Shown here: positions 1 to 7,321 of the stretch, in pieces
Layout: the number at the start of each line of letters is the position of its first letter
Position numbering within the stretch: position 1 is the first letter of the stretch
Origin: Bradyrhizobium sp. ARR65
GTDB taxonomy: Bacteria > Pseudomonadota > Alphaproteobacteria > Rhizobiales > Xanthobacteraceae
NCBI RefSeq assembly: GCF_000472385.1
Contig: NZ_AWZU01000028.1
Location: 334-63,504 of the forward strand
Direction of reading: 5' to 3'
DNA: 63,171 bases
The notes under the pieces: model-generated
The model's database searches: none
Seen by the model: the letters and a program-made list of their open reading frames with translations, nothing else
What the model was told of the DNA's origin: nothing
Position numbers and translations under genes: made by a program

Positions 1-52
1 TGGTGACAATCGCCTGAATGCCCGGATTCTCGTCGTAGGAGAGGATGGCCAC
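1..52 (-). mobile_element. IS630-family transposase remnant (edge fragment)
   Basis: Read on the minus strand from 52 to 2, the frame gives VAILSYDENPGIQAIVT. This matches the SYDEKPGIQA block of IS630-family DDE transposases, where the Asp of SYDE is the first catalytic acidic residue. The frame has a TAA stop just upstream at 59-61, and no good transposase sequence continues beyond it, so this looks like the broken upstream edge of a transposase whose remainder lies left of the window. Identification rests on one short motif only. Confidence 0.5.
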
Positions 53-369
53 AGGACGTTAGGCGTCAGGCAGCGCCAGCACATCTCGGCCTCACGACGC
101 AGCTTGAGCCGGCCGCCGCGGTCATGCGAAGCGTTACAGATTCAGCAGCTCCATCGACCAAAATCCGGGATACAAACTGAGATGCGAACTGGGATACGTT
201 GACTTCATCGAAGCCAGAAAAGATGAGTAATTTTAACGTCATGGGGAGTGGTTGTTGGCGCTCCGAGGTACCCAAATTCTGCTGAATGTTTAGGAACGCT
301 GCGATGTTAACCTCGACTCGTTGTTAAGTGTTTTCGGTACACACAGGTGGTTGGAGGTGAACCAGATGT
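53..369. other. No supported gene between transposase scrap and integrase
   Basis: About 320 bases without a gene I can support. A 69-codon open frame on the minus strand (66-275) has no recognisable domain and unconvincing composition. The stretch is more A+T-rich than the chromosome to the right, which fits DNA belonging to the integrated element. Confidence 0.5.
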
Positions 370-1434
370 TCATGTGATCTCCTCGAGCCACTTCCAGCCC
401 GCGTACTTGTCGCCGGTCTGCCGGAGGTGGGTGTAGCGTTTCAGCGATTGCCAGGAGCGGTGGCCGGAGACCGCGGACACCTTGGGGATGTTCCAGCCCA
501 TCTCAAAGAGGCGGGAGATGCCGTCATGCCGAAGGTCATGGAAATGAAGGTCCTCGATATTCAGAAACTGGCAGGCGCGTGTGAAGGATGCCGAGACAGC
601 ATCGCTCGTCACCGGAAAGATCTCCGGCGCCACTTTCGGCATCGAGGCGATCACCTTCTCGGCCTCTGGCACGAGGTCGCACCATGTGTCGTTGCCAACC
701 TTGTCGCCCGGATGCTTCATGTCTCTTACCAAGACCCGGCCGGGTTCAAGGTCGCTCCATAGGATGCGGGTGATCTCCTCTTGCCGGCGGGTAGAGAAGA
801 TGGCGAAGGCGACGATCTTCTGCATCGGCACGGTTCCGATCCGCCTGGCCTCGACGACACCGAAACGCGTGAGGATCTTGTCGAGTTCGTCCAGGGTCGG
901 CCGGCGATCCCGCATCTTCGATTTGCTCGTAATCCCAAGCCGGCGGCAGACCGCGTGGGCGCCCTTGATCGCATTAAGATCAAGCTCCATGCCCCAGGCC
1001 GGCTTTGCGACCGCGAACACCGCCTGAAGATGCGACATGTAGTTGGCGACCGTCTGCGGCTGCCGGCTCTTCAAAAGATCCTCGGCTAGTTCGATCAGCA
1101 TCTCACTAGTGATGATGCGGCATTGCTTCTCGGCGATGTCCATACCCTTGATCGCCTCGAGGACGTGCGCCTTGGTCTTGCCGATCTTCTTGCGGCTGGT
1201 GGCGACGTATTTGTCGATCGCGTCTCCGAGCGTCTCCTTGCCGGTCTTGGCGGCCTCCAAACCGCCGGGCTTGTCGAGCTCCCGCTCGCGCCGCTCGATC
1301 CAGCTCTTGGCCATAGCGCGGTCGTTGAAGGTGCGGGATTCCCGGTGGACAATCTGCCCGGAGCGCATCAATAGGATCTGGGCAGAATAGGCTATGGTGC
1401 CGTCCTTGCGACGGCGTGCGTTGATCGTTCCCAC
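370..1434 (-). CDS. Tyrosine recombinase / integrase, probably dusA-specific
   Basis: Site-specific recombinase that integrates and excises a genomic island or prophage. The start is taken as GTG at 1434 (product begins MGTINARRRKDG), with AAGGG about ten bases upstream. An in-frame ATG at 1503 would add 23 residues but would run through two palindromes. With the GTG start the protein has 354 residues. A core-binding region is followed by the catalytic domain with Arg near 216-217 (STRRQEE), a probable beta-hairpin Lys near 240, HDLR at about 299-302, GHRS at 325 and the nucleophile Tyr near 334 (RYTHL). All catalytic positions are present, so the enzyme looks intact. It lies beside the 5' end of dusA and is transcribed away from it, the arrangement described for the family of integrases that insert into dusA. 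The rest of the island should lie left of the window. Confidence 0.88.
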   Translation of the reverse strand: MGTINARRRKDGTIAYSAQILLMRSGQIVHRESRTFNDRAMAKSWIERRERELDKPGGLEAAKTGKETLGDAIDKYVATSRKKIGKTKAHVLEAIKGMDIAEKQCRIITSEMLIELAEDLLKSRQPQTVANYMSHLQAVFAVAKPAWGMELDLNAIKGAHAVCRRLGITSKSKMRDRRPTLDELDKILTRFGVVEARRIGTVPMQKIVAFAIFSTRRQEEITRILWSDLEPGRVLVRDMKHPGDKVGNDTWCDLVPEAEKVIASMPKVAPEIFPVTSDAVSASFTRACQFLNIEDLHFHDLRHDGISRLFEMGWNIPKVSAVSGHRSWQSLKRYTHLRQTGDKYAGWKWLEEIT

Positions 1435-1451
1435 TACGACTTGCCCTTTCG

Positions 1452-1488
1452 ATTTACGACTCTGTCGTAAATTAGCACCAAAATGGTG
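1452..1488. promoter_or_regulatory. Two adjacent inverted repeats in the integrase leader
   Basis: A perfect inverted repeat with 9-base arms ATTTACGAC and GTCGTAAAT and a 3-base centre covers 1452-1472. It is followed at 1476-1488 by CACCA-AAA-TGGTG. Both lie between the GTG start of the integrase and dusA. They could be operators for an autoregulator or excisionase, or arm-type recombinase binding sites. The symmetry is seen directly; the function is inferred. Confidence 0.45.
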
Positions 1489-1558
1489 TGAAAAGGCAGG
1501 CAAAGAGGTGAAATCAGACGGTAGATTGTTCGGTATAAGTCATTGATAAGACTGAAGC

Positions 1559-1640
1559 ATGAGTGATTCCAATAAATTCAAGTTCTGCGTGGCGCCCATG
1601 CTCGACTGGACCGACCGGCATTGCCGCGTCTTCCATCGTT
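1559..1640. other. Probable island attachment half-site inside the dusA 5' end
   Basis: Integrases of the dusA-associated family recombine within the first part of the dusA coding sequence and leave a functional gene at one end of the element. The 5' end of dusA here is intact and lies next to such an integrase, so the crossover site should fall in roughly the first 80 bases. The exact core cannot be fixed, because the partner half-site is outside the window. Confidence 0.4.
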
Positions 1641-2557
1641 TGCTGACGCGGCGGGCGCGGCTTTACACGGAGATGCTGACGAGCGCCGCCATCGTCCATG
1701 GCGACCGCGCGCGGCTGCTGTCCTTTGATGCGAGCGAGCATCCGGTCGCGCTTCAGCTCGGCGGGTCGGATCCGCGTGAGCTCGCCGCGGCGTCGAAGAT
1801 CGGCGCGGACTTTGGCTACGACGAGATCAATCTCAATGTCGGCTGCCCGTCGGACCGGGTGAAGGAGGGCCGCTTCGGCGCCTGCCTGATGGCCGAGCCC
1901 GAGCTGGTGGCCGCCTGTGTGGATGCGATGAAGCGCGCGGTCGACGTTCCGGTGACGGTGAAATGCCGGATCGGCATCGACGATCAGGACCCGGAACAAG
2001 CGCTGGATCGGCTGGCGCACGGCGTCGTTGCCGCAGGGGCCGACGCATTGATCGTACATGCGCGCAAGGCCTGGCTGCAGGGACTGTCGCCAAAGGAAAA
2101 CCGCGATATTCCGCCGCTCGACTATCAGCGGGTGTACCGTCTGAAAGCAGAGATGCCCCACGTGCCCATCATCATCAATGGCGGCATCGCGAGCCTGGCC
2201 GAAGCAAAGGCGCATCTTGCCCATGTCGATGGCGTGATGCTGGGGCGCGCCGCCTATCAGGAGCCCTGGCGTCTGCTCGAAGTCGATCCCGAACTGTTCG
2301 GCGAGGCGGCGCCGCACACGACGATGAAGGACACGTTCGAGGCAATGATGCCTTACATCGCGCGCGAGCTTGCCAGGGGCACGCGGCTGCACGCCATCAC
2401 GCGGCATTTCGTCGGTGCCTATCATGGGGTGCCGGGCGCACGCGCGTTCCGCCGTTACCTCGCCGAGCACGGCGTCAAGCCGGATGCCGGACTCGATGTC
2501 GTGCGTGAAGCGATTGCGCAGGTCGAAGAGCGCAAAGCTGCGGCGATGGCCGCTTGA
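1559..2557 (+). CDS. dusA: tRNA-dihydrouridine(20/20a) synthase DusA
   Basis: FMN- and NADPH-dependent reductase that converts uridines of the tRNA D-loop to dihydrouridine. The 332-residue protein is full length for DusA. It opens with the flavin-binding VAPMLDWTDRHCR segment, carries the catalytic Cys at residue 96 in NVGCPSDRV, and has the IINGGI and MLGRAAYQ phosphate-binding segments of the TIM barrel. The start ATG at 1559 has no strong ribosome binding site. If the upstream DNA belongs to an integrated island, the leader and promoter of this gene are now supplied by the island. It converges with the protease gene across a dispersed palindrome. Confidence 0.95.
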   Translation: MSDSNKFKFCVAPMLDWTDRHCRVFHRLLTRRARLYTEMLTSAAIVHGDRARLLSFDASEHPVALQLGGSDPRELAAASKIGADFGYDEINLNVGCPSDRVKEGRFGACLMAEPELVAACVDAMKRAVDVPVTVKCRIGIDDQDPEQALDRLAHGVVAAGADALIVHARKAWLQGLSPKENRDIPPLDYQRVYRLKAEMPHVPIIINGGIASLAEAKAHLAHVDGVMLGRAAYQEPWRLLEVDPELFGEAAPHTTMKDTFEAMMPYIARELARGTRLHAITRHFVGAYHGVPGARAFRRYLAEHGVKPDAGLDVVREAIAQVEERKAAAMAA

Positions 2558-2575
2558 TCTCTCATCTCTTTGTTT

Positions 2576-2626
2576 GAGCATGATCTTTTCGGCAAACCGG
2601 TTTCCACTTTTCCGGATCGTGCTCTA
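2576..2626. repeat. Dispersed palindrome, module A (copy 1)
   Basis: Runs from GAGCATGATC to GATCGTGCTC with an inner CCGGTTTCCACTTTTCCGG-like core. Related copies are at 3458-3530 and 6416-6464. It fills the gap between the convergent dusA and protease genes and could act as a transcription barrier. The trailing CTA supplies the TAG stop of the minus-strand protease gene. I recognise this module from memory as common in Bradyrhizobiaceae. Confidence 0.8.
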
Positions 2627-3127
2627 GGGATATCCGCGCAGCATCAGGTGGTCCGAGCGCACCTCCCAGCTTTCCAGCCGGTCGAGAAAGCTCATCCCGA
2701 GCAGGTTGGTCTTCATCTGTCCATGCTGCACCACCAGCGCCGGGACCGAGCGCTCGACCAGCCTGCCGATCGCGAGCCGGTCCAGCGTGAGCCGCGCCGC
2801 CTTGGTGTGGCCGCCTGCCGTTTCGACGTCGACGTTATAGTCCAACAGCTCCAGAGGCAGCCCGGCGGCTTTGGCGGTCTCATAGGTCAGCACCACCGAG
2901 GTCGCGCCGGTGTCGACCACCATCGGCGCGGTGACGCCGTTGATCTTGGCGCGCAGTGCGAACTCGCCGTTGCGGCCGCGCGGGATCTGCACGGCACGGG
3001 GTGAGGAGGCAAGCGCGCGTTCGCGCATGAACTCCGAGACGGTATCGCTGGCGCGCGCGACCGCTTCGGGATCCTTGTAGGCGACGAAGCCCGCGGTCGC
3101 CGCCAGCACCAGCGCAGCGAACAGCAT
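2624..3127 (-). CDS. Retropepsin-like aspartic protease, membrane anchored (TIGR02281 type)
   Basis: Clan AA aspartyl protease of the single-domain bacterial type. With ATG at 3127 (a GTG at 3136 is the alternative) it has about 167 residues. An N-terminal hydrophobic segment (MLFAALVLAATAGFVAY) should anchor it with the protease domain in the periplasm. The catalytic motif is VDTGATSVVL, and a later hydrophobic LLGMSFL block matches the second conserved region of the fold. The active enzyme would be a homodimer. It lies 34 bases downstream of a DUF1289 gene on the same strand, probably in one operon. Substrate unknown. Confidence 0.82.
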   Translation of the reverse strand: MLFAALVLAATAGFVAYKDPEAVARASDTVSEFMRERALASSPRAVQIPRGRNGEFALRAKINGVTAPMVVDTGATSVVLTYETAKAAGLPLELLDYNVDVETAGGHTKAARLTLDRLAIGRLVERSVPALVVQHGQMKTNLLGMSFLDRLESWEVRSDHLMLRGYP

Positions 3128-3161
3128 CCGGCTCACGGGACGGCTCCCGTGTGCCGATGAT

Positions 3162-3365
3162 TCACACCGAGGGCGGCTGGCTGCCCGGCGGCGCGAGGCC
3201 GGCATCCGCCATGCGCTGCGGAAGCCGCGCCATCAGTGTCCGACGTTCGGCGCTGTCCAGGCGATGCCAGCTCGCGATTTCCGGCAGCGTCCGGCCGCAG
3301 CCAAGACAGAGGCGGGTCGTGGGGTCGATCATGCAAACTGCGATGCACGGCGTTTCTTTGCTCAT
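3162..3365 (-). CDS. DUF1289 family small cysteine-rich protein
   Basis: A 67-residue protein. The Cys pattern CIAVCMIDPTTRLCLGCGRT followed by EIASWHRL defines DUF1289: four closely spaced cysteines that probably bind a metal. The biochemical role is unknown. It is the first gene of a likely two-gene unit with the aspartic protease. No signal peptide is seen, so it should be cytoplasmic. Confidence 0.85.
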   Translation of the reverse strand: MSKETPCIAVCMIDPTTRLCLGCGRTLPEIASWHRLDSAERRTLMARLPQRMADAGLAPPGSQPPSV

Positions 3366-3405
3366 CTAATACACAATGAAAGGCATTCCAGTGCCGGCGC
3401 AAGCG

Positions 3406-3532
3406 CTAAAGCGCGATGGGACGGTTGAAACGGCATCGCGCTTTAGCTCCTTCGGTTGAGCATGATCTCCGCGCAAACGCCTGCGTCTGTCGCGAGGAAA
3501 AACCGCTGCACACTTTTCCGGATCATGCTCTA
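3406..3532. repeat. Composite dispersed repeat, modules B then A
   Basis: Module B is an inverted repeat with perfect 13-base arms CTAAAGCGCGATG (3406-3418) and CATCGCGCTTTAG (3434-3446). Module A follows at 3458-3530, with GAGCATGATC and GATCATGCTC ends and a longer centre than copy 1. The CTA after module A provides the TAG stop of the histidine kinase gene. A second composite with the modules in the other order lies at 6416-6518. Confidence 0.8.
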
Positions 3533-5146
3533 AAGCCCGGTGCCGGCGCTCATGATCGGCTTCTGTCGCACCCGCCATCGCTGGTCCGTCACCCCCGTGC
3601 TGGGAGTCTCCGGCTGCAGCGGCGGCGCCTCATCTGCGATGGATTCCTCGGCCATCGGCGCAAGCGCCGACATCACCCGCTCCGGCGGGAAGGTGACGAT
3701 CACTTCCGTGCCGATGCGCAGCTTGGATTTCAGCGTGAACGTGCCGCCGTGCATGTCGACCAGGCTCTTGGCGATCGGCAGCCCCAGGCCGGCGCCCTGT
3801 TCGGCGGACTTGATCGAATTGGAGCCCTGGCCGAACGAGGCCAGCACGATCGGGATCTCGTCTTCAGGGATGCCGGAGCCGGTGTCTTTGACGCTCAGAT
3901 ATTGCCCGCCGGAGGCTGTCCAGCCGACCTTCAGCCAGATCTCGCCGCCTTGCGGGGTGAACTTGATCGCGTTGGACAGCAGATTGAGCACGATCTGCCG
4001 GATCGCGCGCTCGTCGCCCCAGATCTTCGGCATGCCCTGCTCGAATACCTCGTGAATGCTGATGCCGCGGCTCGAGGCACGCAGCTTCAACAGGTGGTGA
4101 CAGTCGGCGACGACATTGACCAGCGCCACCGCTTCCTCGTTGAGCTCGTAGCGGCCGGCTTCGATGCGCGAGAGGTCGAGGATCTCGTTGATCAGGTTGA
4201 GCAGATGCACGCCGGAATTGTGAATGTCCGCCGAATATTCCTTATACACCGCCACGGCGTGAGCGCCGAAGATCTCGCTCTTCATCACTTCCGAAAAGCC
4301 AAGGATGGCATTGAGCGGTGTTCTCAGCTCGTGGCTCATCTGCGCGAGAAAGCGCGATTTCGCGACATTGGCGGCCTCCGCGCGGTAGCGCGCCTCGTCC
4401 GAGATCGCCTTGGCCTGTTCGAGCTCGCCGATCAGCGCGTCCTTCTCCGCGCGCGCTTCCAACGTCGCGAGCGTCGTCGAATGCAGGCGATAGGCGAGCA
4501 GGGCAAAATAGCCTTCCGCGGCAAGCGAGAGCGCGGCGAGGACATATTTGTCGAACGTGCCGCTGAGCGCGAAATCGAGCGCGATCGTGATCGTCACCGG
4601 CACGGTGGCCGCGAGCGCCGCGATCGGCAGGTTGGCGGCGAGCATGCTGGAGACCGCCACGACCAGCAGCATCAGGAACATCATCACCGTGTCGGAGACC
4701 GCGTCGAGCGCCGGATGGACCAGGATCGCCATCCAGCACAGCCCGTAGAGCAGGTCGAGCAGCACGAAGCGCGTGCGCCAGCGGCGCGTTGCCCCCGGCG
4801 ATGACGGCTCGGCGAGGAAAACGAAACAGTTGCGCATGATCGCGGCATGGACACAGAGAATGCCGCAGGTCCAGGCCGCCGCCGAAATCGGCGGCATCCA
4901 GATGCCGAACAGAAGGCCCGTCGCGACCACCAGCAGCATCACCACATAGGATGCCGATATCCGGGTCTGCGCGTATTGCCGCAGCAGTTCCTGGTCGAAG
5001 GCGGGGCGTGTGCCGCTGGTCGACGTTAACCTATCGCGCGCCTCGCGAACACGCTGTTGAGCGGCCCGCCGGTTGCTGACGGGAGCCGCCGCATGCGGCT
5101 CAGCCGGAAGCTGCACGACTTCGGGCTTATCGGCGGGAACGCTCAT
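3530..5146 (-). CDS. Membrane sensor histidine kinase, DivJ/PleC/PdhS-like
   Basis: About 538 residues from ATG at 5146 (an upstream in-frame ATG at 5191 is less likely). Several hydrophobic helices occupy roughly residues 65-230. A short coiled segment leads to the HisKA domain with the phosphorylated His near 272 (QMSHELRTPLNA). The HATPase domain has NLLSNAIKFTP (N box), DTGSGIP (G1) and GAGLGLPIAKSLVDMHGG (G2). The dimerisation helix GFSEVMKSEIFG and the SRIEAGRYEL segment resemble the cell-cycle kinases DivJ, PleC and PdhS, which act on DivK in alphaproteobacteria; that link is inference. No response regulator gene is adjacent. The C terminus after the kinase core is Pro-rich, and its stop codon is formed by a dispersed repeat. 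Confidence 0.85.
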   Translation of the reverse strand: MSVPADKPEVVQLPAEPHAAAPVSNRRAAQQRVREARDRLTSTSGTRPAFDQELLRQYAQTRISASYVVMLLVVATGLLFGIWMPPISAAAWTCGILCVHAAIMRNCFVFLAEPSSPGATRRWRTRFVLLDLLYGLCWMAILVHPALDAVSDTVMMFLMLLVVAVSSMLAANLPIAALAATVPVTITIALDFALSGTFDKYVLAALSLAAEGYFALLAYRLHSTTLATLEARAEKDALIGELEQAKAISDEARYRAEAANVAKSRFLAQMSHELRTPLNAILGFSEVMKSEIFGAHAVAVYKEYSADIHNSGVHLLNLINEILDLSRIEAGRYELNEEAVALVNVVADCHHLLKLRASSRGISIHEVFEQGMPKIWGDERAIRQIVLNLLSNAIKFTPQGGEIWLKVGWTASGGQYLSVKDTGSGIPEDEIPIVLASFGQGSNSIKSAEQGAGLGLPIAKSLVDMHGGTFTLKSKLRIGTEVIVTFPPERVMSALAPMAEESIADEAPPLQPETPSTGVTDQRWRVRQKPIMSAGTGL

Positions 5147-5494
5147 GAAACAACACAAATCCTGCCCACGAACTGCGCGGGCTTTTTGCATTGTCTATCT
5201 CTCGCTCCAAATCATTAAGAGCTGGCTTAAGAAGCTAAAAATTCTCCTTAACGGAAGGTTAAATTAACTCTTTGAAGCATGATCCCGATGGGAGCGGATC
5301 ATCCTCCATGTCCGTCACCCCTGCGCAAACGGCGTTGCCGTTTGTCGCTGGAGGCGCCGTCGCGAAGCGGCGGCCTCGAAGGGCGACGGCCCGGCTCTCG
5401 CAGCGAGGCCGCTCATCCTTCGAGGCGCGCAGGAGCGCGCACCTCGGAATGACGGGTCGAGATGGGGCTGCTCTGACACGCGGCAATGGCGCGT
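5147..5494. repeat. Intergenic region with dispersed palindromic repeats
   Basis: No gene is seen in this stretch of about 350 bases. It holds a small hairpin ATGATCC...GGATCAT (5279-5302). It also holds a palindromic repeat at about 5410-5457, running from CATCCTTCGAGG to CCTCGGAATG around an inner GCGCGC hairpin, a pattern I recall from intergenic repeats of Bradyrhizobiaceae. The part next to 5146 is A+T-rich and probably carries the kinase promoter. Confidence 0.6.
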
Positions 5495-6364
5495 TTACTT
5501 CTCCAGCCGCGCGAGGAGGCTTGACGTGTCCCAGCGCTTGCCGCCCAGCTTCTCGACTTCCGCATAGAACTGATCGACCAGCGCGGTCACCGGCAACGTC
5601 GCACCGTTGCGGCGGGCTTCGGCGATGCAGATCGACAGGTCCTTGCGCATCCATTCCACGGCAAAGCCGAAATCGTATTTGCCCTCGTTCATGGTCTTGT
5701 AGCGGTTTTCCATCTGCCATGACTGGGCGGCGCCCTTGGAGATCGTGTCGATCACGGCATGGACATCGAGCCCGGACTTCTTGGCGAAGTGAATGCCCTC
5801 GGAGAGCCCCTGGACCAGGCCCGCGATGCAGATCTGATTGACCATCTTGGTGAGCTGGCCGGAGCCGGCGGGCCCTAACAGCTTGCACATCCGCGCGTAG
5901 GCGGAAATGATCGGCTCGGCGCCGGCATAGGCGGCTCCATCGCCGCCGCACATCACCGTCAGCACGCCGTTCTCCGCGCCGGCCTGGCCGCCCGAGACGG
6001 GCGCGTCGACGAAGTTGAAGCCGCGCTTCTTGGCTTCCGCGTCGAGCTCGCGAGCAACCTCGGCGGACGCCGTGGTGTGGTCGACGAATGTCGCGCCTTT
6101 CTTGATCCCGGAAAAGGCACCATCGGGGCCGATGGTGACCGCGCGCAGGTCGTTGTCGTTGCCGACGCAGCACATCACGAAATCCTGGCCTTCGGCAGCG
6201 GCCTTGGGTGTCGGCGCGGTGCGCCCGCCGAACTTCTCCGCCCATTGCTGGGCTTTGGCAGATGTCCGGTTGTAGACCGTCACCTCGTGACCGCCCTTTT
6301 TCACGAGGTGTCCTGCCATCGGAAATCCCATGATGCCGAGACCGATAAAAGCGACTTTAGCCAT
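5495..6364 (-). CDS. NAD(P)-dependent beta-hydroxyacid dehydrogenase (3-hydroxyisobutyrate dehydrogenase family)
   Basis: A 289-residue protein starting with ATG at 6364, where AAGG lies upstream and the Rossmann motif begins at once (GLGIMGFPMAGHLVKKG). The family signature, with the DAPVSGGQAGAENG catalytic loop and the GSGQLTKMVNQ segment carrying the catalytic Lys, is intact. Enzymes of this family oxidise 3-hydroxyisobutyrate or reduce tartronate semialdehyde or succinic semialdehyde; the sequence alone does not fix the substrate. A longer frame reaches 6556 but runs through a dispersed repeat, so it was not used. The gene is divergent from the VOC gene. Confidence 0.87.
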   Translation of the reverse strand: MAKVAFIGLGIMGFPMAGHLVKKGGHEVTVYNRTSAKAQQWAEKFGGRTAPTPKAAAEGQDFVMCCVGNDNDLRAVTIGPDGAFSGIKKGATFVDHTTASAEVARELDAEAKKRGFNFVDAPVSGGQAGAENGVLTVMCGGDGAAYAGAEPIISAYARMCKLLGPAGSGQLTKMVNQICIAGLVQGLSEGIHFAKKSGLDVHAVIDTISKGAAQSWQMENRYKTMNEGKYDFGFAVEWMRKDLSICIAEARRNGATLPVTALVDQFYAEVEKLGGKRWDTSSLLARLEK

Positions 6365-6415
6365 ATGTGCTACCTTGGGTTCTTGCCGGCGATTGACCTC
6401 GCCGGACGGGCTATC

Positions 6416-6518
6416 GAGCATGATCCGGAAAAGTGGGTACCGGTTTTCCGAATAGATCATGCTCAATCGAAAACCTGGAGCGCGACGGCGGTCAACTCGA
6501 TCCCGGTCGCGCTCCAGG
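6416..6518. repeat. Composite dispersed repeat, modules A then B
   Basis: Module A spans 6416-6464 (GAGCATGATC to GATCATGCTC). Module B follows with perfect 13-base arms CCTGGAGCGCGAC (6474-6486) and GTCGCGCTCCAGG (6506-6518). This is the same pairing as at 3406-3532 but in the opposite order. It lies in the divergent gap between the dehydrogenase and the VOC gene, so any transcript reading through would fold strongly. Confidence 0.8.
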
Positions 6519-6636
6519 AAGAGGGGGCAACATAACCCCTGGCGCGTCAAGGGCAACGGCTTCGTGTGCTGCGGAGAGCCGGTTTTGTGTTAGGATCGAC
6601 CGTCAACGAGCTTCACAAAAAAGGGAGTGTTTCGCT

Positions 6637-7080
6637 ATGGGCGTGAGCGTGGGCGTGCTCGATCATTTCAATATCCGGACCCGGAAACTCGCCGATACGG
6701 TCCGCTTCTATGAGGATGTCCTGGGGCTGGAAAAGGGCGCCCGCCCGAATTTCGCCTTTCCAGGCGCCTGGATGTACAGCGAAGGCAAACCCGTGGTTCA
6801 CCTCGTCGATATTTCGCCGACGGACGAGGCACAAAAGCCCGATTCCGGCTGCGTCCATCACGTCGCTTTTGTCAGCCGGGGCTTTGAGGCCATGAAGCAG
6901 CGCCTGCAGTCCAAAGGCATGCGGTTCGAGGCCCGCCAGGTTCCCGGGGGCGATCTCTGGCAGATCTTCGTCCATGATCCCAACGGCGTCATGATCGAGC
7001 TCAACTACGAGGCCGCTAAGGAAAGCGCCATATCCGCACCGGCGGAGGCCACCGACGACATCGGGACGAAGGTGGTGTGA
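6637..7080 (+). CDS. VOC / glyoxalase-superfamily protein
   Basis: A 147-residue protein with ATG at 6637 preceded by AAAAGGGAG. The vicinal-oxygen-chelate fold is shown by two beta-alpha-beta-beta-beta halves: VLDHFNIRTRKLADTVRFYEDVLGL at the N terminus, and VHHVAFVSRG with DPNGVMIELNY at the C terminus. His residues of LDHFNI, VVHLVD and CVHHVAF and the Glu of IELNY are candidate metal ligands. The family includes glyoxalase I, extradiol dioxygenases and isomerases, and the substrate here is unknown. The last 20 residues are a low-complexity Ala/Glu tail. Confidence 0.82.
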   Translation: MGVSVGVLDHFNIRTRKLADTVRFYEDVLGLEKGARPNFAFPGAWMYSEGKPVVHLVDISPTDEAQKPDSGCVHHVAFVSRGFEAMKQRLQSKGMRFEARQVPGGDLWQIFVHDPNGVMIELNYEAAKESAISAPAEATDDIGTKVV

Positions 7081-7086
7081 TGATGC

Positions 7087-7196
7087 GCGAGGCGCATTAG
7101 CGCACAGGTCCCGCCGTAGCTCGGAGCGCGAAGGCGGAAGCGCAATGCGCCGCCCGCAAAGAACGGCGGGTTACGCCTTCGGCTAGCCCGGCCTGC
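7087..7196. repeat. Dispersed repeat with CCGCCGTAGC / CGGCGGGTTACGC arms
   Basis: An imperfect palindrome in the gap between the VOC gene and mrp. It contains CCGCCGTAGCTCGGAGCGCG, GCGGAAGCGCAATGCGCCGCC and CGGCGGGTTACGCCTTCGGC. I recall this sequence type as a multi-copy intergenic repeat in Bradyrhizobiaceae. No coding potential is seen. Confidence 0.55.
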
Positions 7197-7321
7197 GCTG
7201 GCGGCCGATCACGCAAACGCTCTATTGGTTGCTCCGGCGCAAATCGGGCCCCGGAACCGCTGTTCTTTTCCGCCGATACGTCCTATCTGTCGCGTGAGGC
7301 TAGATCGGCAGGAGAAGCGCT

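Noticed and set aside
66..275. 69-codon minus-strand frame at the left edge
   Set aside because: No domain, no good ribosome binding site, and it overlaps the transposase-scrap region; better left as noncoding.
6365..6556. 64-residue N-terminal extension of the hydroxyacid dehydrogenase
   Set aside because: The Rossmann motif starts directly after ATG 6364, and the extension is read through a dispersed repeat.
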